DNA from: an uncultured Pelagibacteraceae bacterium
GTDB lineage: Bacteria > Pseudomonadota > Alphaproteobacteria > Pelagibacterales > Pelagibacteraceae
Reading direction: 5' to 3'
DNA: 64,000 bases
Assembly: GCA_902567495.1 (NCBI GenBank)
Contig: CACFMO010000004.1
Location: 1 to 64,000, forward strand
The position numbers and the translations under genes were made by a program. The notes beneath the pieces were generated by a model, which was given only the letters and a program-made list of their open reading frames with translations, was not told where the DNA came from and made no database searches. Positions 23,809-33,168 of this stretch are shown here, piece after piece. Position 1 is the first letter of the stretch, and each line of letters begins with the position of its first letter.

Positions 23809-24558
23809 ATGAGTTTGTCAGAAATTAATAAAAGAGAAAAAGATTTTCATAATAAACTTCATTTATCTGAAGAACTCGAAAGAAAAAGTCAGGGTAAGTT
23901 TTATAAGGCACTTTATGGATTATATAGCGATTTTTTAAATATACTGGAAAATGAGACCAAAACAAAGCAAGTGTTAGACTTCGGGTGTGGAACAGGAAAT
24001 TTCACAGAAAAAGTTATTAATTTTGATCCAAGAAAAATAGTAGCTGTAGACATTTCTGAAGAAGCAATAAAAAAAGCAAAAAATAATCCTAGCCTAAATA
24101 GAAAAAATATAGAGTATAGAGTTGAGAATTGTGAAGATTTAAGTTTAAATTCAGACTCTTTTGATGTCGCTTACGGTAGTGGGATACTTCATCATTTAAA
24201 TTTAAATAAGTCTTTGTCTGAATTAAAAAGGATACTAAAAAAGGACGGTAAAATAGTATTTATTGAACCTATGGCTACAAACCCCGTTATAAATCTTTAT
24301 AGAAAATTTACACCAAATGCTAGAACATCTGACGAGCATCCTTTTCGATTAAGTGATATAGAGCTTATAAAAAGTTTATTTGTCAATGTTGAAGTAAAAT
24401 ATTATGGGTTTCTTACTTTAATTTTTTTTTTATTTTATAAGGAACCAGAAAAATCAAATTTATTCCAAATTTTAAAAAAAATGGATGAAAAGATTTTAAA
24501 TTCAAGATATTTTAAGTTTCTTGCTTGGTCAGTTTTAATAAAAGCAAAAAAAGGTTAA
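23809..24558 (+). CDS. Class I SAM-dependent methyltransferase
   Basis: VLDFGCGTGNFTEKV; VAYGSGILHHLNL. Confidence 0.85.
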   Translation: MSLSEINKREKDFHNKLHLSEELERKSQGKFYKALYGLYSDFLNILENETKTKQVLDFGCGTGNFTEKVINFDPRKIVAVDISEEAIKKAKNNPSLNRKNIEYRVENCEDLSLNSDSFDVAYGSGILHHLNLNKSLSELKRILKKDGKIVFIEPMATNPVINLYRKFTPNARTSDEHPFRLSDIELIKSLFVNVEVKYYGFLTLIFFLFYKEPEKSNLFQILKKMDEKILNSRYFKFLAWSVLIKAKKG

Positions 24559-25442
24559 GCAGCTACCTTTTTTCTCACTAAATTAATGTAACTCTCAGAT
24601 AAGTTCTTTATAAGATCGCAAACAGTAAATTTATAATTATCTATTTGAGATACTGGTGTAATCTCTGCGGCTGTACCTGTTAAAAAACATCCAACAAAAT
24701 TTGACATTTCCTCAGGTTTAATTTTTCTTTCTATAATTTTGATTCCCTTGGACTTGGCTATACTGATTACACATTTTCTTGTTATCCCATCTAAAAAAGA
24801 ATCTGGTACTGGAGTATGTAGTGAACCATCCTTGTCTTTAAAAAAAATATTTGCACCAGTTGCCTCTGCAACATTTCCTTGATGATCCAACATAAGTGCA
24901 TCAGAATATCCCTTACTCTCAGCCTCATGTTTGGATAAAGTGCAAATCATATAAAGACCTGCGGCTTTAGTATCCCATGGAACCGAGTTTGGTGGAGGTC
25001 GTCTCCACGATGAAGTTTGAAGTTTAATTCCTTCGAGTTTTAGTTTTGGATCAAAATATGATCCCCATTCCCACGCAGCGATAGCTACATGTATTTTGTT
25101 TTTTTGTGCGGAAATTGCCATCATTTCACTTCCTCTCCAAACAACAGGTCTTACATAACCATTTTTAATTTTTTGTATCCTAATAATTTCATTAGACGCA
25201 TCATTAATTTCTTTTTCACTGTAAGGTATTTTTATTCCCATTCTTTTGGCTGAGTAAAATAATCGGCTTGTATGGTCTTGAAGTTTGAAGATTTCACCCT
25301 CATAAATTCTTTCACCTTCAAAAACACAACTAGCATAATGTAAGCCATGATTTAATAAGTGGACTTTTGCGTTTGTCCAATTGACTAATTCTCCATTAAA
25401 CCAAATTTTTCCAGATCTTTTATCGTAAGGAATTGTTTCCAT
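24555..25442 (-). CDS. ilvE: Branched-chain amino acid aminotransferase
   Basis: IWFNGELVNWTNAKVHLLNHGLHYASCVFEGERIYEG; EATGANIFF. Start taken at METIPYDK (25442) rather than the ORF-track start. Confidence 0.93.
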   Translation of the reverse strand: METIPYDKRSGKIWFNGELVNWTNAKVHLLNHGLHYASCVFEGERIYEGEIFKLQDHTSRLFYSAKRMGIKIPYSEKEINDASNEIIRIQKIKNGYVRPVVWRGSEMMAISAQKNKIHVAIAAWEWGSYFDPKLKLEGIKLQTSSWRRPPPNSVPWDTKAAGLYMICTLSKHEAESKGYSDALMLDHQGNVAEATGANIFFKDKDGSLHTPVPDSFLDGITRKCVISIAKSKGIKIIERKIKPEEMSNFVGCFLTGTAAEITPVSQIDNYKFTVCDLIKNLSESYINLVRKKVAA

Positions 25443-25520
25443 TAAGTATAAATTAAATAATTTTTTTCTAACAAAAAAGTATATTTGTTGATAAAATATG
25501 TCAACATATCTGACCAAAAT

Positions 25521-25964
25521 ATGAAAAATTTGCTCTATTTAAAGGATGAACAGATAAAAGATTGCATACAGTTATTGCTGTACGCATATAGGGAAACGTT
25601 TTCAGATCCCTTAGAAATTCTTAAAAAAAACTCATTAGGTGCCGCACATTATCGTGCGCTTCACTTAGTTGAGAGAAATGAAGGTATTAATATTAATGAG
25701 TTATTAATAAAATTAAAAATAACTAAACAAAGCTTAAATAGAGTTTTGAAAGAATTAAAAAGATTAAAACTAATTAAACAATTAAAGGATAAAAATGACA
25801 CAAGAAGAAAATTGCTTTATTTAGATCAAAATGGAAAAAAATTTTATCAAGAAGTATTTGAAAGTCAAAAGAAAAGAATTTTTAATGCATTAAAACATTC
25901 AGATTCGGACTCTGTTATAAAATTCAAAGAAGTCTTGAAAAAAATTATAAATGGAAAAAAATAA
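25521..25964 (+). CDS. petP: MarR-family transcriptional regulator, PetP-like
   Basis: wHTH MarR features; immediately upstream of an OmpR-type regulator, as in petP-petR. Start taken at MKNLLYL. Confidence 0.75.
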   Translation: MKNLLYLKDEQIKDCIQLLLYAYRETFSDPLEILKKNSLGAAHYRALHLVERNEGININELLIKLKITKQSLNRVLKELKRLKLIKQLKDKNDTRRKLLYLDQNGKKFYQEVFESQKKRIFNALKHSDSDSVIKFKEVLKKIINGKK

Positions 25965-26628
25965 ATTTCATATTCTAGTAGTTGATGATGATGATAAAAT
26001 AAGATCTCTAATTAAACAGTACCTTATTGAAAAAGGTTTTTTAATATCTACAGCTGAAAATGCTGAGAAAGCAAAAAAGATAATAGAAATTTTTAATTTT
26101 AATTTAATAATTTTAGATGTGATGATGCCTGGTCAAAGTGGATATGATCTTACTAAGGAACTTAAAGAGTCTAAGAATATTCCAATAATATTGTTGACTG
26201 CTAAGGGTGAAGTAGAAAATAGAATTCATGGTTTAGAGCTTGGTGCGGACGACTATCTTGGAAAACCTTTTGATCCTAAAGAACTTTTATTAAGAGTAAA
26301 TAATGTTATAAAAATTAACCTTGATCCAAACAAGGTACTTTCAAGTAAAATTGGCGAGGCAGAGTTAAATTTAAATAAAATGATCATCAAACTTAAAAAT
26401 AAAGTAAAAAAAATTAATTTGTCTGAAAAAAAAGTTTTAATGAAAATGCTGTCATCACCAGGTAAGATTTTTTCTAGATTGGAAATCGGTAAAATTGCTA
26501 ACATAACAAAAGAACGTTCAATAGATGTAATGATAACTAGACTGAGAAAAAAAATTGAAATAGATCCAAAAAATCCAAAGTTTTTACAAACAATAAGAGG
26601 TTCAGGATATGTTTTATGGGTTAAATAA
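25951..26628 (+). CDS. petR: OmpR/PetR-type response regulator
   Basis: ILVVDDDDKIRSLIKQYL; ILDVMMPGQSGYDL; LLTAKGEVENRIHGLELGADDYLGKPFDPKELLLR; Trans_reg_C domain. Confidence 0.87.
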   Translation: MEKNKFHILVVDDDDKIRSLIKQYLIEKGFLISTAENAEKAKKIIEIFNFNLIILDVMMPGQSGYDLTKELKESKNIPIILLTAKGEVENRIHGLELGADDYLGKPFDPKELLLRVNNVIKINLDPNKVLSSKIGEAELNLNKMIIKLKNKVKKINLSEKKVLMKMLSSPGKIFSRLEIGKIANITKERSIDVMITRLRKKIEIDPKNPKFLQTIRGSGYVLWVK

Positions 26629-27931
26629 CTTTATTAAAAAAATATTTCCTAAAAGATTATTTTATAGGGCTTTGATAATAGTTGCGGCACCAGTAATAAT
26701 CCTTCAAATAATAATCAGTATAGTTTTTTTTGATAGTATTTGGATAAAAGCAAATAAAGGAATGACAAGGTCTTTGGTGAGCGAGATAGAAACATTATTT
26801 GATGTTTACAAATCTAATCAAACGAAAGAAAATATAAAACAAATTACTGACCTTTACAAAAAAAATTTTGATTTTGTAATTAATATTAAATCCAATGAAT
26901 TACTTCCAGATACAAGATCAGATAGACGTTTTAGTCCAATGGACAGATCGCTTAGGAGAGAAATGAAAAGCGCGTTTCAGAATAATTTTTGGTTTGATAC
27001 CGTTACCTATATAGATTTAGTTGATCTAAGAATTAAAACAAATAACGAAGTTATTCAAATATTCTTCCCAAAAGATAAGATTGCTCCATCATCTGTTAGA
27101 GTTTTTGTTCTTTGGCTAACTGTTCCTTCTCTACTTTTAATATCGATTGCATTAATTTTTTTAAAAAATCAAACAAGACCTCTTGTTAAATTATCTAAGG
27201 CTGCAGAGAGATTTGGAAAAGGAGAATTGGTTGATGATTTAAGACCTTCAGGTGCATTAGAAATCAGAAAAGCTACTTATGAATTTGATAGAATGATGAA
27301 AAGAATTAATAGACATTTAGCTCAAAGATCTGAAATGTTATCAGGAATTAGTCATGATTTAAGAACTCCTCTCACAAGATTAAAATTACAGTTAGCCATG
27401 ATGGATAAAAAAGATCTGGCCAAAAAAATGACTAATGATATTGACGAAATGGAAAAAATGCTGAGTGATTATCTACAATATGCAAAATCACAAGCTGAAG
27501 AGAATTCAACAAAAATTAATTTAAGTAATATGATCACTGAAATACTTAAAAATTACGATAAAAATAGATGTGACTTTGAAAAAAGTGAAATAATAGAAAT
27601 TGAAGGTAGAAGGAATTTAATAAAAAGATGCATTATAAATATTATTGGAAACGGCCTCGCATATGGTGATAAAATTAAAATTCAAATTAAGAAATCCATT
27701 AACGGTGGTATAATTATTGTTGAGGATAATGGTCCAGGAATACCCGAAGGTGAATTCTTAAACGTTTTTAAACCTTTTTATAGAATTGATAAAAGTAGAG
27801 GGCTAAATAAATCTGGAGTAGGTCTGGGCTTGTCAATTGCACAAGACATAGTCAAATCACATGGGGGAAACATTACATTATCAAAAAGTAAAATGGGAGG
27901 TTTATTAGTTAAAATTTCTTTACCTTTTTGA
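26609..27931 (+). CDS. EnvZ-type sensor histidine kinase
   Basis: HAMP-like region, H-box MLSGISHDLRTPLTRLKLQ, NIIGNGLAYG, VEDNGPGIPE, GVGLGLSIAQDIVKSHGG. Confidence 0.93.
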   Translation: MFYGLNNFIKKIFPKRLFYRALIIVAAPVIILQIIISIVFFDSIWIKANKGMTRSLVSEIETLFDVYKSNQTKENIKQITDLYKKNFDFVINIKSNELLPDTRSDRRFSPMDRSLRREMKSAFQNNFWFDTVTYIDLVDLRIKTNNEVIQIFFPKDKIAPSSVRVFVLWLTVPSLLLISIALIFLKNQTRPLVKLSKAAERFGKGELVDDLRPSGALEIRKATYEFDRMMKRINRHLAQRSEMLSGISHDLRTPLTRLKLQLAMMDKKDLAKKMTNDIDEMEKMLSDYLQYAKSQAEENSTKINLSNMITEILKNYDKNRCDFEKSEIIEIEGRRNLIKRCIINIIGNGLAYGDKIKIQIKKSINGGIIIVEDNGPGIPEGEFLNVFKPFYRIDKSRGLNKSGVGLGLSIAQDIVKSHGGNITLSKSKMGGLLVKISLPF

Positions 27932-28150
27932 TTTCTTTTTTTTAAGATTTGTTATTTCTTTTTGTTGTTTCTCTATTATTTTTTTAAGAACATTGAACTC
28001 ATCTCTAGTTACTAGATCTAGTTTGCTTGCAAATTTCTCTTTATTAAATTTTACAGATGTTAAAAGTCCTTTGGCAATATCTTGAGAAGTTAGCACCCCT
28101 GTTTCGATCAAACCTGATAGCATCTTTAAAAATTTTTCAGAATTATTCAT
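27920..28150 (-). CDS. UbiK/BMFP-domain accessory factor
   Basis: Short protein with C-terminal coiled coil: KLDLVTRDEFNVLKKIIEKQQKEITNLKKK. Confidence 0.7.
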   Translation of the reverse strand: MNNSEKFLKMLSGLIETGVLTSQDIAKGLLTSVKFNKEKFASKLDLVTRDEFNVLKKIIEKQQKEITNLKKKKSKR

Positions 28151-28206
28151 TTAACTCACTTTAAATTATAAGTAATTTAATTTCAATTATGATAAATTAA
28201 ATTAAA

Positions 28207-29001
28207 ATGATAGTTCATAACTTTGATCCTGTATTTATTGACTTTGGAATAATCGAGATACGTTGGTACTCACTAGCTTATATATTTGGTATTTTATTTG
28301 GGTGGTGGTATGGGAAAAGGTTAATAAAAAAACAATTGGAAAAAAAATTAATCGATTTATACACTCATAAATATGATGATTTAGTTACTTACATAATTAT
28401 CGGTGTGATTGTGGGAGGAAGACTCGGTTACGTTTTCTTCTATAATTTTAATTTTTATCTAGAAAATTTCTTTGAGATTTTCAAAATATGGAAAGGAGGG
28501 ATGTCTTTCCATGGTGGTTTTATAGGTGTAGCTTTAAGTATTTTAATATTTTCAAGAAAAAACAATTTAAACCATCATGTTTATTTTGATAACATTTCTG
28601 CTGTTGCTCCTATTGGGTTATTTTTGGGAAGGATATCAAATTTTATAAATGGTGAACTTTATGGTACCGAAACACAAAAACCTTGGGGTGTAGTATTTCC
28701 AAAAATTGATGGTTTAATAAGACATCCATCCCAGATTTATGAAGCTCTTCTTGAGGGAGTGTTACTTTTTATAATCTTAAATTTGATTATTTTATTTAGA
28801 AGAAATAAACCTGGATTAATTTCCGGAATTTTTTTAATTTCTTATGGTTTTTTTAGGATCATTTGTGAAAATTTTAGAGAACCTGATAGTCACATTGGTT
28901 ATATTTTCCAAAATTATAGTATAGGAACACTATTAAGTTTTGTAATGATTTTGTTTGGAATATTGTATTCATTAAGGATAATAAATGCAGAGAAGAATTG
29001 A
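28207..29001 (+). CDS. lgt: Prolipoprotein diacylglyceryl transferase
   Basis: IEIRWYSLAYIFGILFGWWYGKRL; GGRLGYVFFYN; GRISNFINGELYGTETQKPWGVVFP; RHPSQIYEALLEG. Confidence 0.95.
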   Translation: MIVHNFDPVFIDFGIIEIRWYSLAYIFGILFGWWYGKRLIKKQLEKKLIDLYTHKYDDLVTYIIIGVIVGGRLGYVFFYNFNFYLENFFEIFKIWKGGMSFHGGFIGVALSILIFSRKNNLNHHVYFDNISAVAPIGLFLGRISNFINGELYGTETQKPWGVVFPKIDGLIRHPSQIYEALLEGVLLFIILNLIILFRRNKPGLISGIFLISYGFFRIICENFREPDSHIGYIFQNYSIGTLLSFVMILFGILYSLRIINAEKN

Positions 29002-30049
29002 TAAAATTTTTTTTAAGAAAAAATCTATTCCAGTTGATTTGTTTCTGGATAAAATTCTGTATCATAAAAAATTAGGGTATTATCAAAAGAAGAATCCATT
29101 TGGAAAAAAAGGTGATTTTGTTACTGCGCCAAACATTTCAAATGTTTTTTCTGAAATGATTGCAATCTGGTTTGTGAGTTTTTGGGAAAATTTGAATAGA
29201 CCTGATAGGATAAATTTTATTGAATTAGGTCCTGGGAATGGTGATTTCAGCTTGTCTTTTATAAATACACTAAAAAGTTTCCCAAATTTATCAAAGGCTA
29301 CGAAAATTTATTTATATGAGAGAAGTGAAAAACTTATTAGAATTCAGAAGAAAAAAATAAATTCAAGAAAAGTATCGTGGGTTAAAAATTTTGACCGTAT
29401 TAATAATGGTCCTGTTATTTTTTTTGGTAATGAGTTTTTAGATGCTTTACCTATTAAACAGTTTAAAAAAATTAAAAATAATATTTACGAAAAACATGTG
29501 TCAATTAAAAATAAAAAAATCAATTTTATTTTAAAAAAAGCTTCAAAGGTAAATATTAAAAAGCTAAGAAATTATAAACTTCTTGATGACGATGGAATTA
29601 TTGAATATCCTGTATTTGGTTTTAAGGAGCTCGATAAAGTGTGTAGTAAAATTAGGAAGCTAAATGGTGGGGCGCTATTTATTGATTATGGATATTACAC
29701 TAAAAAAAATATTGATACTTTACAGTCTGTGTTTAAGCATAGCTTTAATGACTTGAGTAAAAATATTGGCAACTCAGATGTAACATCACTAGTAAATTTC
29801 GATTTATATAGAAAGCACTTTCTTTTAAATGACTTGTATACTGAAAAAATTATTACCCAGAGTGAATTTCTTCAAAAAATGGGTATTTTGGAAAGGTATA
29901 AAATTTTATCTTACAAAATGAATAATGAAAAGAAAACTGATTTACTTTCAAGAATACAAAGGTTGATAAGCCCATCAATGATGGGGCAAACTTTTAAAGT
30001 AATTTTCACTAAAAACAAAAAATGTAAATTTTCTCTAGCTTTTAGATAA
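28985..30049 (+). CDS. MidA/NDUFAF7-type SAM-dependent methyltransferase
   Basis: KKGDFVTAPNISNVFSEMIAIWF; FIELGPGNGDFSLSFI; GNEFLDALPIKQF. Confidence 0.88.
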   Translation: MQRRIDKIFFKKKSIPVDLFLDKILYHKKLGYYQKKNPFGKKGDFVTAPNISNVFSEMIAIWFVSFWENLNRPDRINFIELGPGNGDFSLSFINTLKSFPNLSKATKIYLYERSEKLIRIQKKKINSRKVSWVKNFDRINNGPVIFFGNEFLDALPIKQFKKIKNNIYEKHVSIKNKKINFILKKASKVNIKKLRNYKLLDDDGIIEYPVFGFKELDKVCSKIRKLNGGALFIDYGYYTKKNIDTLQSVFKHSFNDLSKNIGNSDVTSLVNFDLYRKHFLLNDLYTEKIITQSEFLQKMGILERYKILSYKMNNEKKTDLLSRIQRLISPSMMGQTFKVIFTKNKKCKFSLAFR

Positions 30050-30819
30050 TGTTTTACTCTAGTAATTTAAAAAAAATTAACCAAATTAGGCATTGTTTTT
30101 TTTCAAGAAAGAATGGCAATTCTTCTGGAATTTATAAAAGTCTTAATTGTGGTGTAGGAAGTAAAGATAAAAAGCAAACAGTAGAAAAAAATTTATGTAT
30201 TGTAGCAAAAAACCTCAATGCAAAACGTGAAAAGTTGGTACTAATGAATCAAACTCACAGTAATAAAGTGTCAATTTTAAAGAATGAAAATGAAAAACTT
30301 AGGGTTAATGCTGACGCTATATTAACTAAAAAAAAAAATTTAGCTTTAGGGGTTTTAACAGCAGATTGCGCTCCAATATTAATTTACGAAACCAAAAAAG
30401 AAATTATTGGTTGTATCCATGCAGGATGGAAAGGTGCAATCGGCGGCATAATAGAAAATACTATTGATAAAGTAATTAAAATGGGTGGAGATGCAAAAAG
30501 TATAGTCGCTGCGGTCGGTCCTTGTATTAGTCAGGAGAGCTATGAGGTAAAAAAAGATTTTTATTTAAAATTTAAGGAGAATATAGAAAATAGCGATTCT
30601 TTCTTTATCAGAAAGGGAAATGGTTCATTCCTTTTTGATTTAAGAGCTTTTGTAACAAAAAAATTAAATAAAAATGGTGTTTTGCAAGTTGATAACATTA
30701 ATTTAGATAGTTTTACAATGACTGATGAGTATTTTAGCCATAGAAGGGCCAAAAAGTTAGGGGAGAATGATTACGGTAGATGTATATCAGTTATAATGAA
30801 AACTAATACACAAAATTAA
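30049..30819 (+). CDS. pgeF: Peptidoglycan editing factor PgeF/YfiH family (laccase domain)
   Basis: MNQTHSNKV; VLTADCAPILI; HAGWKGAIGGIIENTI. Confidence 0.9.
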   Translation: MFYSSNLKKINQIRHCFFSRKNGNSSGIYKSLNCGVGSKDKKQTVEKNLCIVAKNLNAKREKLVLMNQTHSNKVSILKNENEKLRVNADAILTKKKNLALGVLTADCAPILIYETKKEIIGCIHAGWKGAIGGIIENTIDKVIKMGGDAKSIVAAVGPCISQESYEVKKDFYLKFKENIENSDSFFIRKGNGSFLFDLRAFVTKKLNKNGVLQVDNINLDSFTMTDEYFSHRRAKKLGENDYGRCISVIMKTNTQN

Positions 30820-30839
30820 TTGAAACCCTTATTCATTGG

Positions 30840-31793
30840 ATGTATAAAGTAAATGTCCTAATGAAAATTTTATCAGGAACAAGCAACCCCACATTAAGTA
30901 AAAATATATCAAGATATCTTAGAACCAAACTTGTTAATACAAACATAAAAAAGTTTGCAGATGGCGAAATCTATGTTGAAATTAATGAGAATATTAGAGG
31001 TAACAGTGTTTTTGTTATTCAGTCTAGCGCGAATCCTGCTAACGATAATCTTATGGAACTTCTTTTGTGCATTGATGCTTTAAGAAGATCCTCTGCAAAA
31101 AACATTACAGCGGTAATTCCATATTTTGGATACGCAAGACAGGATAGAAAGGTTGTTCCAAGAACTTCGATTTCTGCAAAACTAGTTTCTAATCTTATAA
31201 CTAATGCTGGCGCAAACAGAATAGTCACAGTTGATTTACATGCTGGTCAAATCCAAGGTTTTTTTGATATGCCCGTTGACAATTTATTTACAACTCCATT
31301 GTTTGCCAGATTCATAAAAAAAAACATAAAAAGTAAAAATTTTATTTGTGTCTCACCAGATGCAGGTGCGATTGAGAGAACGAGAGCATTAGCAACTAAA
31401 ATTAACGCTGACTTAGCTATTATCGACAAAAGAAGACCTGAGCCAGGGAAATCCAAAGTTATGAATATTATTGGTGATGTTAAAGGTAAAGATTGTGTAA
31501 TTATAGATGATATAATTGATAGTGGAGGAACAATCATAAATGCGGCAGATGCTCTTGTTAAAAAAGGTGCTAAGAGTGTTTATGTCTTTATTTCACATGC
31601 GGTATTGAGTGGAAATGCAATTAAAAATATTCAAAAATCAAAAATTAAGAAATTAATTATTACAGATACAATCGATAATTCAAAAAAAATTAAAAAAACT
31701 AATAAAATACAAGTTTTATCCATCGCTCAGCTAATGGCTGAAGCAATAAAAAGGATTTCAAATTCAACATCTGTATCTAGCCTATTCAATTAG
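30840..31793 (+). CDS. prs: Ribose-phosphate pyrophosphokinase
   Basis: KFADGEIYVEINENIRG; YFGYARQDRK; DDIIDSGGTIINAADAL. Confidence 0.96.
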   Translation: MYKVNVLMKILSGTSNPTLSKNISRYLRTKLVNTNIKKFADGEIYVEINENIRGNSVFVIQSSANPANDNLMELLLCIDALRRSSAKNITAVIPYFGYARQDRKVVPRTSISAKLVSNLITNAGANRIVTVDLHAGQIQGFFDMPVDNLFTTPLFARFIKKNIKSKNFICVSPDAGAIERTRALATKINADLAIIDKRRPEPGKSKVMNIIGDVKGKDCVIIDDIIDSGGTIINAADALVKKGAKSVYVFISHAVLSGNAIKNIQKSKIKKLIITDTIDNSKKIKKTNKIQVLSIAQLMAEAIKRISNSTSVSSLFN

Positions 31794-31812
31794 CGCTTGT
31801 TTTATTTCAAAG

Positions 31813-32589
31813 TTGGGTTATAAATTGCTGTTTCAAATGACAAATAATTTAAAAGCAACTAAAAGAGAGTCAAAAACCTCTGGAGATCTGAATAACCTTC
31901 GATCAAAAGGATTTATTCCAGCGATTTTATACGGAGGAAATAACCCAAGTTTAAAAATAAGTGTTGAGGAGAAACTTTTAAGCAAGGTGTTTAGCTCTGA
32001 CTCATTTCTTTCGACAGTAATTGATTTAAATATAGATGGACAAACTGAGAAGGTAATTCCAAGGGACATTTCCTATCATGTAATTTCTGACAAGCCTATA
32101 CATATTGATTTTATGAGAGTAGCTAAGGGTTCAAAAATTATTTTACAAATACCAGTTATTTTTAAAAATAATAAAGATTGCCCAGGCTTAAAGAGCGGTG
32201 GCGTATTAAACATTGTACGAAGGAAAGTTGAATTAAGTTGTTCTGCAGAAAATATTCCAGAAAATATTACTGTCGATTTAGCTAATCTAGAAATTGGGGC
32301 AAGTATAAAAATTTCATCGGTAAAGCTTCCAGAAAATGCTCAACCAACAATTACTGATAGAGATTTTGTAGTTGCAACAATTGCTGCACCAACAATTGTC
32401 AAAGAGCCTGAAAAACCTGCTGAGGAAGTTCCTGTAGAGGGAGCTGAGGGTGAAGCCGCTGCTGCTGCAGAAGGCGGCGAAGCAGCTGCACCTACTAAAG
32501 ATGGTGATGCGGCTAAGAAAGATGACAAAGGTAAAGAAACTGCTGGCGATAAAAAGTCTAGTGGTGAAAAAAAACAAGAAAAAAAATAA
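31813..32589 (+). CDS. rplY: 50S ribosomal protein L25/Ctc with Ala/Glu/Lys-rich C-terminal tail
   Basis: RESKTSGDLNNLRSKGFIPAILYGG; followed by pth and ychF as in other alphaproteobacteria. Confidence 0.9.
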   Translation: MGYKLLFQMTNNLKATKRESKTSGDLNNLRSKGFIPAILYGGNNPSLKISVEEKLLSKVFSSDSFLSTVIDLNIDGQTEKVIPRDISYHVISDKPIHIDFMRVAKGSKIILQIPVIFKNNKDCPGLKSGGVLNIVRRKVELSCSAENIPENITVDLANLEIGASIKISSVKLPENAQPTITDRDFVVATIAAPTIVKEPEKPAEEVPVEGAEGEAAAAAEGGEAAAPTKDGDAAKKDDKGKETAGDKKSSGEKKQEKK

Positions 32590-32595
32590 ATATAT

Positions 32596-33168
32596 ATGTT
32601 ATTATTAGTAGGTTTAGGAAACCCAGGTCCAAATTACGACAATAACAGACACAATATTGGATTTAAGGTTATTGATGCAATCAATCAACAATTTAGTCTC
32701 TCAAAACAAAAACCAAAATTTAAAGGTCTTCTAACAACTGGAAATATTGAAAATAAAAAAGTTTACGCAATAAAACCTTTAACGTTTATGAATAACTCAG
32801 GAACGTGTATTAGAGAATTAATAGAATATTTTAAAATAGATGCCAAAAACGTTTTTGTTTTCCACGATGATCTAGACATTGACCTTGGTAAGGTTAAAGC
32901 GAAGTTTGGCGGCAGTAGTGCAGGACATCATGGTATAGAGTCAATTGATAAATCAATTGGAAAAGACTACTCAAGAGTGAGAATAGGAATTGGTCATCCA
33001 AAAAATGGCAAAAAAGTTGATACACACGTTCTTGAGGACTTCAGTGAGAATGAAGAAGACAGAATAAAAGATATAACTGAAAATATTGTAAAGCTTATTC
33101 CAACTTTAATTGAGAAAAAAATTGATATTTTTTCCAGCAAGGTGAACGAAAATCTTAATGGGATTTAA
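32596..33168 (+). CDS. pth: Peptidyl-tRNA hydrolase
   Basis: LLVGLGNPGPNYDNNRHNIGFKVID; KPLTFMNNSG; HDDLDIDLGKVKAKFGGSSAGHHGIESI. Confidence 0.97.
   Translation: MLLLVGLGNPGPNYDNNRHNIGFKVIDAINQQFSLSKQKPKFKGLLTTGNIENKKVYAIKPLTFMNNSGTCIRELIEYFKIDAKNVFVFHDDLDIDLGKVKAKFGGSSAGHHGIESIDKSIGKDYSRVRIGIGHPKNGKKVDTHVLEDFSENEEDRIKDITENIVKLIPTLIEKKIDIFSSKVNENLNGI

Noticed and set aside
32314-32577. Antisense ORFs opposite the rplY tail
   Set aside because: Produced by the Ala/Glu/Lys-rich low-complexity coding strand; no RBS or conserved motif.
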